Source of the DNA: Acidobacteriaceae bacterium
GTDB lineage: Bacteria; Acidobacteriota; Terriglobia; Terriglobales; Acidobacteriaceae
DNA length: 43,476 nucleotides
Assembly: GCA_003131585.1 (NCBI GenBank)
Contig: PKVW01000009.1
Span: 1-43,476 of the forward strand
Reading direction: 5' to 3'
The notes beneath the pieces were generated by a model. The model did no database searches. It was given only the letters and a program-made list of their open reading frames with translations, and had not been told where the DNA came from. Positions 16,074-24,519 of this stretch are shown piece by piece (position 1 is the first letter of the stretch; every line of letters begins with the position of its first letter). Made by a program: the position numbers and the translations under genes.

Positions 16074-17756
16074 CTACTGCGCGCATCCGGGGCTGAACCA
16101 TGCCAAAGCGTTGGCTGCCGCGGAAAGGGCGCAGTCATATCCCGCGCCGGTCGAGTCCGAGTAGTCATATTGCTGAGCGCTGGATTGTCCCGTATTCCCC
16201 AGCAAGTTGAACGACGAGTCGAATTCCAGCGTGTCCTTGTGCTGCGCTGCGTTGACTAGCGAACTGGTATAGAGCACCTTATCTTTCTGCACCGTGCGCA
16301 CGGACGACTGGTAGTTCTGCGTGGCGTTCGTGGTCTGATTAATGTTTCCGTTCGACTGCACCACTTGGGAGATATCCAGGAGCAGCGGGAAATTGAACGT
16401 CTGGCTGGTGACCGCGGTCGCCGCGCCGCCGCCCAACGTGGTCGCCGTTGAAGAAACTCCCGAGACCAGCGAAATTTCCTGCACGTATTCGTTCCCTGTG
16501 ATGTTGAAATCCTGGGTATTGGAGAAGTTGGTGGTCTGCGCCACCTTCGTCGTCACCTTGCCGCGCGAGGTGTTGGCGTAACCCGAGATGACAAAGCTGC
16601 GTCTTGAACTAACGCTCACCTTGCCCCGGATGAAGGCCGGCTGCACGTTGAGGTTCTCGGTGACCACCGGAGAAGGCGCGGCCAACGTGTCTTGGGTCAC
16701 GCCGCCCGTAATCTGAGTCGTGGCCGGGTCAAGATAGAGCAGCAGCGACGCGGTCGCGGAAAAATAGTTGTTGGCGTTGTAGACGCTGAGCGAAACCGTG
16801 TGCGGCTGCCCATTGCTTAACACTCCCGCGAAGGGGGTGAGGTTCACGCGATAAGGAGTGAAGTTCAGCGTCTGCACGCCGGGAATCGGGAACCATAGAT
16901 ACGGATCGATGCCGCCCGTGAAAATCCACGGATACACGGGAGCTACGCCCGCCGGTTGGCCGTCGATGGTAATCTCGGTCTCGCGGAAACCGGTATTGCC
17001 GCAGCTTTGCAACTCGCTGGCAACGTCGCTGGGAACGCAGGTATACCAGAACTCATCGCTCGACTGGCTTTGGGCATAGACATCCAGATACGCGCTCTGC
17101 ACGTTCGTCGGCATGGTGAAGGTGCCGGCGAGCGTGCTGGAAGTTGAGCCCAGCGCAACGGTACCCCCGGAGGAACCCGCCGAAAGCGGAAACACCACGT
17201 CGGCTGTCACCGGCGCCGTCTGGCCTGTGGACAACGGATAGAACTCCAGCGAAGCCGAGGCAAAGATCGTCGAGGTGAGCCCGCAACACAAAGTATTCCC
17301 GATGTCAGCCTGGCCGGATTGCGCGGTGTAGAAGATCGAACTGTAATCGGTAAGATCGTTTTCGATATGCCACGACGGACCGAGATTCGGCGAAGGCTCG
17401 GCGGTGGTGCCAAAATAAATGTTCACCGGGCCCAGCCAGAAATTGGCGGTGCGGTCGTATTGGATGCCCGCGTTCAGGTTGATGTCCGCCTCAAGCACTA
17501 CCTTCGCCCAGGGGCCGGGACAGGCGGAGGGCGGAGCATAGGAGAAATTCTCCACGTTGAAATCGAAGAACTGCGCGCCGCTGAAAAGCTGCACCACGCA
17601 AGGCGTTGTCGAAGGACGCGCCACATTCGGATCGGCGGTCACCGTGTTGGCCGAACCGATCTGATACGGGCCAGAGGCGCAAGCGAAAGGAATTAAGACC
17701 GTGACCACCAGCAGAAGCGGAAACAGATTCCGCGACAGGCAAACACTTCGGGACAT
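16074..17756 (-). CDS. PNGase A-like peptide:N-glycosidase domain protein, secreted
   Basis: The 560-residue exported protein resembles peptide-N4-(N-acetyl-beta-glucosaminyl)asparagine amidase A (PF12222), which removes N-glycans from glycoproteins and is best known in plants and fungi. After a signal peptide (LFPLLLVVTVLIPFACA) it shows the family order: TTPCVVQLF, FSYAPPSACPGPWAKVVLEADIN, QYDRTANFWLGPVNIYFGTTAEPS, then HIENDLTDYSSIF. These align by eye with the plant pattern of Cys-containing start, Tyr-Pro-Pro, FDRxxxxWLG, TAEP and E-(K/N)-D-(I/L)-T-x-Y. The start at 17756 has a strong AGGAGG; the frame is open another 57 codons upstream but that part is Arg-rich and not protein-like. A soil organism degrading plant or fungal glycoproteins would fit. 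Enzyme activity is inferred. Confidence 0.8.
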   Translation of the reverse strand: MSRSVCLSRNLFPLLLVVTVLIPFACASGPYQIGSANTVTADPNVARPSTTPCVVQLFSGAQFFDFNVENFSYAPPSACPGPWAKVVLEADINLNAGIQYDRTANFWLGPVNIYFGTTAEPSPNLGPSWHIENDLTDYSSIFYTAQSGQADIGNTLCCGLTSTIFASASLEFYPLSTGQTAPVTADVVFPLSAGSSGGTVALGSTSSTLAGTFTMPTNVQSAYLDVYAQSQSSDEFWYTCVPSDVASELQSCGNTGFRETEITIDGQPAGVAPVYPWIFTGGIDPYLWFPIPGVQTLNFTPYRVNLTPFAGVLSNGQPHTVSLSVYNANNYFSATASLLLYLDPATTQITGGVTQDTLAAPSPVVTENLNVQPAFIRGKVSVSSRRSFVISGYANTSRGKVTTKVAQTTNFSNTQDFNITGNEYVQEISLVSGVSSTATTLGGGAATAVTSQTFNFPLLLDISQVVQSNGNINQTTNATQNYQSSVRTVQKDKVLYTSSLVNAAQHKDTLEFDSSFNLLGNTGQSSAQQYDYSDSTGAGYDCALSAAANALAWFSPGCAQ

Positions 17757-18077
17757 AGGAATCCTCCTGGGAAATAGCGGCAAAGGCCGTGCCGGTCTTG
17801 GCATTGCGGGAGCACAAGCGGACGGAGTGGCACTTGCGCCGAAGTATCGCGCGTTCCGCCGCAACCTGTCAAAAGCGCGAACCGTGTACCGCCGCGCGGA
17901 ATCACTACGAAACTTGAAACTTCGCATAGGCGTCCTGGCGGACTCCCGTGATTTGCCAGGAAACTTTCACACTCGCCTTTACAAAACCCTGATCCCTAAA
18001 CGCAACAGCACCAGAGTGCGCCCGGCTACAGAAGGAGTCGCCCCGGCGAGAGCGGCCTCCAATGCCCTCTCCGGATC
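17757..18077. other. Leader region of the PNGase A-like gene
   Basis: The AGGAGG ribosome site for the minus-strand gene lies at about 17764-17770. The rest is high-GC sequence with no gene I can support. Near 18010-18035 the text resembles low-value intergenic repeats common in acidobacterial genomes, but I found no second copy here. Confidence 0.4.
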
Positions 18078-19505
18078 TCATGGCGTCACCCGGAAGGCCA
18101 CGTTGCTCTTAAGCGTCTTCTTGGGTGTCGTCACTTCGACGGCGCCAGTCGTCGCACCTGTTGGTACGGTTGCTGTGATTTCGGAACTCTTGACAACGGT
18201 GAACGTCGCCGCAGTCCCGTTAAAGGTGACGCTGGTCGTGCCGGTTAAATTGTTTCCCAAGATAGTCACCTTCGCTCCCGCCTTGCCGGAGTTGGGCCGT
18301 GTTTCGACGAACGGGCCAAGCCCCATCGAAACGCTGAAGACTGTGCCATCGTTGTTGGCTCCGGCGTCCGGCGTTACCCCGTAGAAAGTTCCGTTCGTGC
18401 CTTGAATGAGCGCGCTTTCAGGATGGTCGCCGTCAGTGCAGTCTTGGGTGCAAAAATCGTACAGCGTGGTCAGCGTTCCGGCAGTGGAGATTTGGAAGAC
18501 CGTGCCCCCATTGCCGTTCAGCCCGTTGGACCCGCCATCGCTGGTTACGCCGTAGAGGTTTCGGTCGGTGCCTTGAACCAAGCCTGTGAATGGAAAGGCG
18601 CCGTCATTCACTTCGAAGCTGTGCAGAACGGTCAGCCTGCCCGTGGGCGTGATTTGGAAGACTGTGCCGCATCCATCGGGGGCGTTGCAGGTGAGGTCCC
18701 CTCCTACCGGCGCCGTCCCGTAGAAGTTCCCGTCAGCGCCTTGAATCGGCGTCGAGTACGGGAATTCCCCGTCAGCACAACCACCCCCCTGGATACAAAA
18801 GCTGTAGAGCGTGGTCAACGTGCCCGATGGGGTCATTTCGAAGAACGTGCCATAGCCATTGCCCCCGCCTAACGAAGTTGTCCCGTAGAAGTTTCCGTTG
18901 TCGGCTTGAGTCAGTCCCGCCCAGGGGGATTCGCCGTCCGTGACGTCAAAGCTGTGGAGCGTGGTCAGCACGCCGGCTGGGCTGATTTTGAAGACCGTTC
19001 CGTAGCCGTGCGCTCCGCCATAGAAGGTCGTTCCGTAGAAACTCCCATTCGCTTGAACCAATGCGCCGTTGGGGGATCTGCCGTCCGTATTGTCGAAGCT
19101 GAACAGAGTGGTTAGCTTGCCCGATGGAGCCATTTCGAAGACCGTGCCAACGTCGTACGTCCCACCTAGCTGGGTGGTCCCGTAGAAGTTTCCCCCGGTC
19201 GACTGAACCAGTCCTGCGTATGGCGCGGCACCGTCCGTGGGGTACCCCGCGAAGCTGTGCAGCGTGGTCAGTGTGCCCCTGGGCGTCATCTTGAAGACCG
19301 CGCCATCGTCGTTCGCTCCTCCAGAGGTCGTTGTCCCGTAGTAGTTCCCGTCGGTGCCCTGGACGAGAGACGCGTTTAGGGGCGCGGAACCGTTGGTCCC
19401 ATCGAAACTCACCAAAGTGTTAAAGGTTTGCGCAGGCAAGGCAATCACGGTTCCAGCGCAAAACACAAAGATGCAGGCCGTCCTTATTAGGTTAAGTTTT
19501 GCCAT
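18078..19505 (-). CDS. Secreted GloVer-repeat protein with C-terminal IPT/TIG domain
   Basis: The 475-residue paralogue of the gene at 14349 has more regular repeats. After a signal peptide (ACIFVFCAGTVIALPAQT) come nine or so units of the form GTLTTLHSFxxxDGxxPxAGLVQ, then GNFYGTTxxGGxxxxGTVF. It ends with an IPT/TIG domain (KVTILGNNLTGTTSVTFNGTAATF, then TPKKTLKSNVAFRVTP). Pairs of TLTTLYSF and FYGTT suggest a beta-propeller-like or solenoid fold; this is inference. It precedes the PNGase A-like gene on the same strand with a gap of about 320 bases, so they may share expression. Confidence 0.9.
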   Translation of the reverse strand: MAKLNLIRTACIFVFCAGTVIALPAQTFNTLVSFDGTNGSAPLNASLVQGTDGNYYGTTTSGGANDDGAVFKMTPRGTLTTLHSFAGYPTDGAAPYAGLVQSTGGNFYGTTQLGGTYDVGTVFEMAPSGKLTTLFSFDNTDGRSPNGALVQANGSFYGTTFYGGAHGYGTVFKISPAGVLTTLHSFDVTDGESPWAGLTQADNGNFYGTTSLGGGNGYGTFFEMTPSGTLTTLYSFCIQGGGCADGEFPYSTPIQGADGNFYGTAPVGGDLTCNAPDGCGTVFQITPTGRLTVLHSFEVNDGAFPFTGLVQGTDRNLYGVTSDGGSNGLNGNGGTVFQISTAGTLTTLYDFCTQDCTDGDHPESALIQGTNGTFYGVTPDAGANNDGTVFSVSMGLGPFVETRPNSGKAGAKVTILGNNLTGTTSVTFNGTAATFTVVKSSEITATVPTGATTGAVEVTTPKKTLKSNVAFRVTP

Positions 19506-19740
19506 ATTGTCCCCTTTCCAACTCCTCGCCCCTCGTTCTTTTCGCTACGCGCCCCTCCGCGCTTTTGTGCTTCTGTTTGGAATAGCGGAAAACACGGTAG
19601 AGAACTGGCACGATTCGCAAAAAAATAAAAATAAGGACTGGAGCCAAAAGCCCCCGAGGAAAGATTGCTGGAACCTGGCCCGCGCCTGTGGTAGCCTGTC
19701 GTTCAGGTAGGCCTCCCCTCTCTCGCAACTGCTCGCTCCA

Positions 19741-20331
19741 ATGGCCGCCGATCGAGATCGTTCGCCCCACATCACCCAACTGCTTCGAGCCTGGGGAGGA
19801 GGGGATCAGTCCGCGCTGGAACACCTTACCCCTCTGGTGTACGAGGAACTCCACAGTTTGGCGCGCCGCCACATGTCCCGGGAAAATGAAGGTCACACCC
19901 TTCAGGCCACGGCGCTCATCCATGAGGTCTACTTGCGACTAGTCGAGTTCCAGAGCGTGCGATGGCAGGATCGTGCTCACTTCTTTGCCGTCTGTGCCCG
20001 GATGATGCGCCGCATCCTTGTCGATTTTGCGCGTTCGCGAGATTCCCTGAAACGGGGTGGGAGCGGCGAAAAGGTGACGCTTCAAGAAGGCCTAATCCCT
20101 TCTCCAGATGCACCGCAACAGTTGCTGGCCCTGGAAGAAGCGTTGACCAAACTGGGGCAGGTCGATCCGAGGAAAAGCAGCGTCGTGGAATTGCGTTTCT
20201 TTGGCGGGCTCACCGTTAAGGAAACAGCCGAAGTCCTGAAACTCTCTCCTGACACCGTCATGCGGGATTGGAGCTTGGCGCGCGGCTGGCTGCTGCGCGA
20301 AATGGAACAAGGGCAACGCCATGCAAACTGA
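19741..20331 (+). CDS. ECF-type sigma factor, TIGR02999-like
   Basis: The 196-residue cytoplasmic sigma factor belongs to the group expanded in Acidobacteria and Planctomycetes. Region 2 shows HITQLLRAWGGGDQSALEHLTPLVYEEL, the HTLQATALIHEVYLRLV signature of this family, and WQDRAHFFAVCARMMRRILVDFAR. Region 4 has VDPRKSSVVELRFFGGLTVKETAEVLKLSPDTVMRDWSLARGWL. The start at 19741 gives the family-typical beginning. Its end overlaps the kinase gene by 11 bases (20321-20331), so the two are translated together; in this family the partner kinase is thought to control the sigma factor. Confidence 0.95.
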   Translation: MAADRDRSPHITQLLRAWGGGDQSALEHLTPLVYEELHSLARRHMSRENEGHTLQATALIHEVYLRLVEFQSVRWQDRAHFFAVCARMMRRILVDFARSRDSLKRGGSGEKVTLQEGLIPSPDAPQQLLALEEALTKLGQVDPRKSSVVELRFFGGLTVKETAEVLKLSPDTVMRDWSLARGWLLREMEQGQRHAN

Positions 20332-22945
20332 GCGCTGGAGCCGCGTGGAGCGGCTTTATCACGCAGCCCTGGAGCAAGAGGCGGCCCAGAGAACGGCCTT
20401 TCTGGAGCGTTCGTGTGCTGGCGATCGGAATCTTCGAGCTGAGGTTGAGTCGCTTCTTGCCTACGCCCAACAAACCGGAAAATTCCTCGATCAACCTGTG
20501 CTGAACTTTGTCGCTGAGTCGCTGGCCGAAGACAAAAGCGGCGTTCCGGATGCCGAGCAAGAGCGCATGATCGGCAAAACAATCTCCCAGTATCGCCTTG
20601 TCGCGAAACTGGGAAGCGGCGGCATGGGCGACGTATTCCGGGCGGCTCGCGCCGATGACGAGTACGAGAAGCATGTCGCACTAAAGGTCGTAAGTGCGGG
20701 CCGGCACTCGAGTTTCTTCATCAACCGATTCCGGAACGAGCGGCAGATTCTGGCTAGTCTCGACCATCCCAACATCGCGCGTTTGTACGACGGTGGCACC
20801 ACTGAGAACGGAATGCCCTACTTCGTGATGGAGTTGATCGAGGGCGAGGGGATGGTGGCCTACTGCAATCGCCATCACCTCTCCACCACGGAGCGGGTAA
20901 AGCTTTTCCTGCAAGTGTGCTCGGCAGTGCAGTATGCCCATCAACGTTTGGTTGTTCATCGTGACATAAAACCGGACAACATCTTGATCACTGCGGAAGG
21001 CATACCGAAACTGATGGACTTCGGAATCGCTAAGATCGTGGCCGCCGACTCCGAGGACGATCGGCAGAACGCTACCCTCACCGCTCTTCGGGCGTTTACG
21101 CCTGGCTATGCCAGCCCGGAACAGATCAAAGGCGAGCCGATCACGACCACCAGCGACGTGTATTCCTTGGGTGTGGTCCTGTACGAACTGCTCACCGGGC
21201 ACAGCCCGTACCGCACTACAAGCCGTGCGGCGCATGAGATGGAACACGCTATTTGCGCGGAAGAACCCGAGAAGCCCAGCGCTGCCGTCGGACACTCCGG
21301 ACGGATGGTGGAGCGCCACCGCGAGGCGGGCAGGGTTACGCCGGAATGGGTCAGCAGTTGTCGGAACACCAGTCCGGACAAGCTGCGGCGCACGCTGTCC
21401 GGCGACCTGGATCAAATACTGCTGAAGGCATTGCGCAAGGAGTCGCACCGGCGCTACGCGTCGGCACAGGATTTTGCCGAAGACTTACAGTCTTACCTAC
21501 TCGGTTTGCCCGTGTCAGCCCGCGGCGACACCTTCAGCTACCGCAGTGGCAAGTTCATCCGACGCAATAAACTCTCCCTGACGGTGACCGCCGTTTTCGC
21601 GCTGGTGGTGATAGCTGGAGCCGTGGCCATTGTGCGGGAGGCGCGCATCGCCCGGATGCAGGAGGCCCGGGCCGAGCGGCGTTTCCAATCGCTGCGAACG
21701 CTCACCGACTCTTTGCTGTTCGAGTTTCATGATTCGATTGAGAATCTGCCTGGTTCCACGGCCGCGCGCGAACTGGTGGTGCGCCGGGCCCTGGAGTATT
21801 TGAACCAAATCGCCGCCGAGGTGCATAACGATCCAGCCACTCTGCGTGACCTTGCTGCCGCTTACGAGCGCATCGGACGAATCCGGGCGGAAGAGGGTCA
21901 CCCCCACTTGGGCGGGACAGGATCATTTCAACAGGCTGACGAACTCTACAAGAAGGCGCTCGTGATTCGGCAGAACTTGGCGGCCGCAAACCCCGGAAAC
22001 TTGAGCCTGCAATTCGATCTGCTCGGGACGATGTTGAACGTTGCCAGGATTTACGAACAATTTGGCGACCTTGATCGCGCGCTGGATCTTCAACAACAGC
22101 GGCTGGAGATCGAAGAGCGATTGAAGGTAAACCACGATTCCGACGAGCTACAGTACAACATTGCCGCATCGCTGATCGGTATCGGAGAGTTGAAGCTCTG
22201 GCTGGGCGACTACGACTCTGCCCTTGACTATGAGCGACGGGCACTGGCCATTAACCAGGCTTTGCTCGACGCGAATCCGTCAAGTCTCCGGATGCTTCGC
22301 AGCGTATGGCGCTCCCATGGTTGGACTGCCATGGTTCTCAGGCTGGACAACCGGTACGAGGAAGGCGCTGCTGAATCTCGAAAGGCCCTCGCCATTTCCG
22401 GGGAACTCGCGGCCCGTGATCCGAACAATTCAGATTTTCGACGATTTCTGATCGCAGATAACCAGAGTTTGTGCGAGTGCCTGGCGTACGCGGGTTCTTT
22501 TTCTGAAGTACAAAGCCTTTGCCGAAAGGCGATTGCGATTAACGAGGGGATGGTTAGGTCCGACAAAAATAACGTGCAAGCCAGCGCGGACCTTGCGAAT
22601 TCGAACATGACGATGGGTCTGGCTCTTTATCTTATGCACTCGCCGCGGAAGGCCCTGGCATTTGAGCGGCGAGCTGACTCGATGTATCGCGATGTGGCCG
22701 TGCACGATCCAGACTCCCTCTCCAACGCTGTCGACCATGCCGTGTCTCTGATCTATGCGGGGAGAACTGAAGCCGATCTGCGTCAGCCGGAGCTGGCGCG
22801 AAAAGACCTTGAAAAGGCGCGGAAGATACTGGAGCAATTGGTGGCGGTCAGCCCGAAGCACCGCTATTTTCTGAACACGCTGGATGAAGCCCGGGCAGTG
22901 ATCAAGGCGCTCCCGAATGACACGGCTCCCATCGCCGCCCACTAA
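20321..22945 (+). CDS. Membrane Ser/Thr protein kinase with TPR-like C-terminal region
   Basis: The 874-residue protein is a Hanks-type kinase. Residues about 1-85 are a sigma-partner-like helical N-terminus (ERWSRVERLYHAALEQ). The kinase domain follows: glycine loop LGSGGMGDVFRA near residue 97, VALKVV with the catalytic lysine, HRDIKPDN near 213, DFGIAK near 233, and TPGYASPEQ plus SDVYSLGVVLYELLTG. One membrane segment lies near residues 418-440 (LTVTAVFALVVIAGAVAIV). The remaining 430 residues are TPR-type helices (ADELYKKALVIRQ, LDRALDLQQQRLEIEE, YDSALDYERRALAINQ). The repeats would face outward as a sensor or docking platform. An insert between the kinase core and its end (residues about 305-350) is unlike the standard fold. 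It is coupled to the sigma gene upstream. Confidence 0.95.
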   Translation: MQTERWSRVERLYHAALEQEAAQRTAFLERSCAGDRNLRAEVESLLAYAQQTGKFLDQPVLNFVAESLAEDKSGVPDAEQERMIGKTISQYRLVAKLGSGGMGDVFRAARADDEYEKHVALKVVSAGRHSSFFINRFRNERQILASLDHPNIARLYDGGTTENGMPYFVMELIEGEGMVAYCNRHHLSTTERVKLFLQVCSAVQYAHQRLVVHRDIKPDNILITAEGIPKLMDFGIAKIVAADSEDDRQNATLTALRAFTPGYASPEQIKGEPITTTSDVYSLGVVLYELLTGHSPYRTTSRAAHEMEHAICAEEPEKPSAAVGHSGRMVERHREAGRVTPEWVSSCRNTSPDKLRRTLSGDLDQILLKALRKESHRRYASAQDFAEDLQSYLLGLPVSARGDTFSYRSGKFIRRNKLSLTVTAVFALVVIAGAVAIVREARIARMQEARAERRFQSLRTLTDSLLFEFHDSIENLPGSTAARELVVRRALEYLNQIAAEVHNDPATLRDLAAAYERIGRIRAEEGHPHLGGTGSFQQADELYKKALVIRQNLAAANPGNLSLQFDLLGTMLNVARIYEQFGDLDRALDLQQQRLEIEERLKVNHDSDELQYNIAASLIGIGELKLWLGDYDSALDYERRALAINQALLDANPSSLRMLRSVWRSHGWTAMVLRLDNRYEEGAAESRKALAISGELAARDPNNSDFRRFLIADNQSLCECLAYAGSFSEVQSLCRKAIAINEGMVRSDKNNVQASADLANSNMTMGLALYLMHSPRKALAFERRADSMYRDVAVHDPDSLSNAVDHAVSLIYAGRTEADLRQPELARKDLEKARKILEQLVAVSPKHRYFLNTLDEARAVIKALPNDTAPIAAH

Positions 22946-22997
22946 CCATCGCTGCTCACGCGCTTTGCCTTTCCTGAACGTAAAGGTGCGATTTTAT

Positions 22998-23084
22998 TGG
23001 TGCCGGGAGGGGGAGTCGAACCCCCAAGACCCGAAGGTCGGCGGATTTTGAGTCCGCTGCGTCTGCCAGTTCCGCCATCCCGGC
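22998..23084 (-). tRNA. tRNA-Leu (anticodon CAA)
   Basis: On the minus strand the acceptor GCCGGGA pairs with TCCCGGC, followed by A and an encoded CCA. The anticodon stem GCGGA/TCCGC encloses the loop CTCAAAA, giving anticodon CAA for the leucine codon UUG. The long variable arm (GACCTTCGGGTCT) and the T arm GGGGGTTCGACTCCCCC are those of a class II tRNA. It is 87 nt with CCA. Confidence 0.96.
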
Positions 23085-23142
23085 GCGAGGCTATTTTAGA
23101 CTACGAAGGCGTTGAAATCCACTTCGCGGCGAGGGCGCGCCG

Positions 23143-23385
23143 CCATGCCGGAGGCAATGCGGCACATCGGCATTCGCCGTGCCGGAAGCAATGCGGCAAC
23201 TCGTCATTCGCCATGCCGGAGGCAATGCGGCACATGGTCATTCGCCATGCCGGAGGCAATGCGGCGCATCGTCATTCGCCATGCGGGAAGCGATGCGCCA
23301 CATTATCATTCGCCATCCCGGAAGCAGGGGGCACATCGTCATTCGCCATGCCGGAAGCAATGCGCCACGTGGTCGTTCACCATGC
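23143..23385 (-). repeat. 34-bp tandem array derived from the tag 3' end
   Basis: On the plus strand units start CCATGCCGGAGGCAATGCGG or a close variant at 23143, 23177, 23211, 23245, 23279, 23313, about 23345 and partly at 23380, so the period is 34 bp (one unit is 32). Read on the minus strand, the first unit encodes the last residues of tag, NDHVAHCFRHG, and includes the stop. The remaining units continue past the stop toward tRNA-Leu. There are no spacers, so it is not CRISPR. Confidence 0.9.
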
Positions 23386-23914
23386 CCACAGCCTGCATAA
23401 ACGCGTAGCAGATGGTCGATCCTACGAAATTGAAGCCTCGCTTCTTCAATGCTTTGCTCATGGCGTCGGACTCGGGGGTGCGCGACGGAACTCGATTCCG
23501 CGACTTCCACAAGTTCACTCGCGGGCGGCCATCCACGAATTGCCACACGTAGCGGTCGAAGCTGCCGTATTCTTCCCGCACCCGCAGCAACGCCTGCGAA
23601 TTGCGCACCGCCGATGCGATCTTCAGCCGGTTGCGCACGATGCCGGGATTTCGCAGCAACTGCGCGATCTTCCGCCGGTCGTAGCGCGCCACCCGCCGCG
23701 CATCGAAACCGTCAAATGCGGCGCGGTAATTTTCGCGTTTGCGGAGAATCGTCTCCCAGCTGAGTCCGGCTTGCGCACCCTCCAGAACCAGAAACTCAAA
23801 AAGCGTGCCGTCATCGTGCACCGGCACGCCCCATTCCTCATCGTGATAACGAATCGCCAATTCGGTGCGCGCCCATGCACAGCGAACCGGCTTGTCATTG
23901 CACGTTCTCGTCAT
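23339..23914 (-). CDS. tag: DNA-3-methyladenine glycosylase I
   Basis: The 191-residue enzyme excises 3-methyladenine from alkylated DNA in base excision repair. The family signature is clear: RCAWARTELAIRYHDEEWGVP near the N-terminus, FEFLVLEGAQAGLSWETILRKRENYRAAF, then GSTICYAFMQAVGMVNDHV. The expected zinc ligands are present: Cys12 and His24 early, and His182-x3-Cys186 at the C-terminus. Length is normal for the family. The stop lies inside the first unit of a 34-bp tandem array, so the zinc-binding C-terminus and the repeat share sequence. It stands alone, with no ada or alkA nearby. Confidence 0.94.
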   Translation of the reverse strand: MTRTCNDKPVRCAWARTELAIRYHDEEWGVPVHDDGTLFEFLVLEGAQAGLSWETILRKRENYRAAFDGFDARRVARYDRRKIAQLLRNPGIVRNRLKIASAVRNSQALLRVREEYGSFDRYVWQFVDGRPRVNLWKSRNRVPSRTPESDAMSKALKKRGFNFVGSTICYAFMQAVGMVNDHVAHCFRHGE

Positions 23915-23962
23915 AAAAACAATTGTGTCGTAAATGCTCCGGAAGGAAAAGTAAAGTTCTCA

Positions 23963-24162
23963 GGGCTGAAGAGTGTGCGTGAGAGCTACTCTTTCGTCCC
24001 TCCGGGGCTTGTTCCCTTCCCACTTCCTAACCCACGGCTCGCGCCCCTTCGACAGGCTCAGGCAAGCTGTGGGCTGAATTCTGACGCCGCTGCGCGGCTA
24101 AAATCAGGGCGGAACTCCACCGGAATTGTTAAAAGCTGGTTCTCACGCGCACACTGAAGCCC
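23963..24162. mobile_element. MITE-like element, copy 1
   Basis: The left end GGGCTGAAGAGTGTGCGTGA (23963-23982) is matched in inverted form by TCACGCGCACACTGAAGCCC (24143-24162). The element is about 200 bp, has no coding content, and its interior differs from copies 2 and 3, although GTCCCTCCGGGGC is of the same hairpin type. Mobility is inferred from the terminal inverted repeats and from related copies nearby. Confidence 0.6.
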
Positions 24163-24230
24163 GCATTTTTATTGGCCGCCGGCGGCACGGCTGAAACAGG
24201 CTGCGGAAAAACTCAAAATGCGACCACCGG

Positions 24231-24407
24231 GGGCTGAAGAGTGTGCGTGAGAACTCGTACCGTCCCTGTCGGGACTCGTTCTTTGTCCCACTCGTACCCG
24301 GACTTACGTCCGGGGCTAATGAATGCCGCCCCTGTCGGGGCTGGAATCTGATGATTCCATTCCACCTCTTCGACTGAAATTCAGCTCTCACGCACACTCT
24401 GAAGCCC
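24231..24407. mobile_element. MITE-like element, copy 2
   Basis: The ends GGGCTGAAGAGTGTGCGTGA (from 24231) and TCACGCACACTCTGAAGCCC (to 24407) form terminal inverted repeats. The interior carries the hairpins CGTCCCTGTCGGGAC, CCCGGACTTACGTCCGGGG and GCCCCTGTCGGGGC. It is nearly identical over about 160 bp to the element at 27089. It lies in the gap between tag and the SYLF gene (23915-24519), which otherwise holds no gene. The stretch just before it also matches the upstream flank of copy 3 (GCTGCGGAAAAACTC versus GCTGCGGAAGAACTC). Confidence 0.7.
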
Positions 24408-24519
24408 GTGCTGATTTTGTGCGGCTTTACGCGGGACTGAAGCGCCGCTCTTCCACGGTGCTGCACGCATTTGTGAGGCTTTACGCGGCATGGAACGCCG
24501 GACCCTTCCCGGCCGCGAA

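Noticed and set aside
23143-23385. Possible CRISPR array
   Set aside because: The 34-bp units are contiguous with no spacers, and they derive from the tag end. No cas gene is present.
22997-24157. 386-codon plus-strand ORF
   Set aside because: It is antisense to tRNA-Leu, the 34-bp array and tag. It has repetitive, His/Arg-rich translation and no ribosome site.
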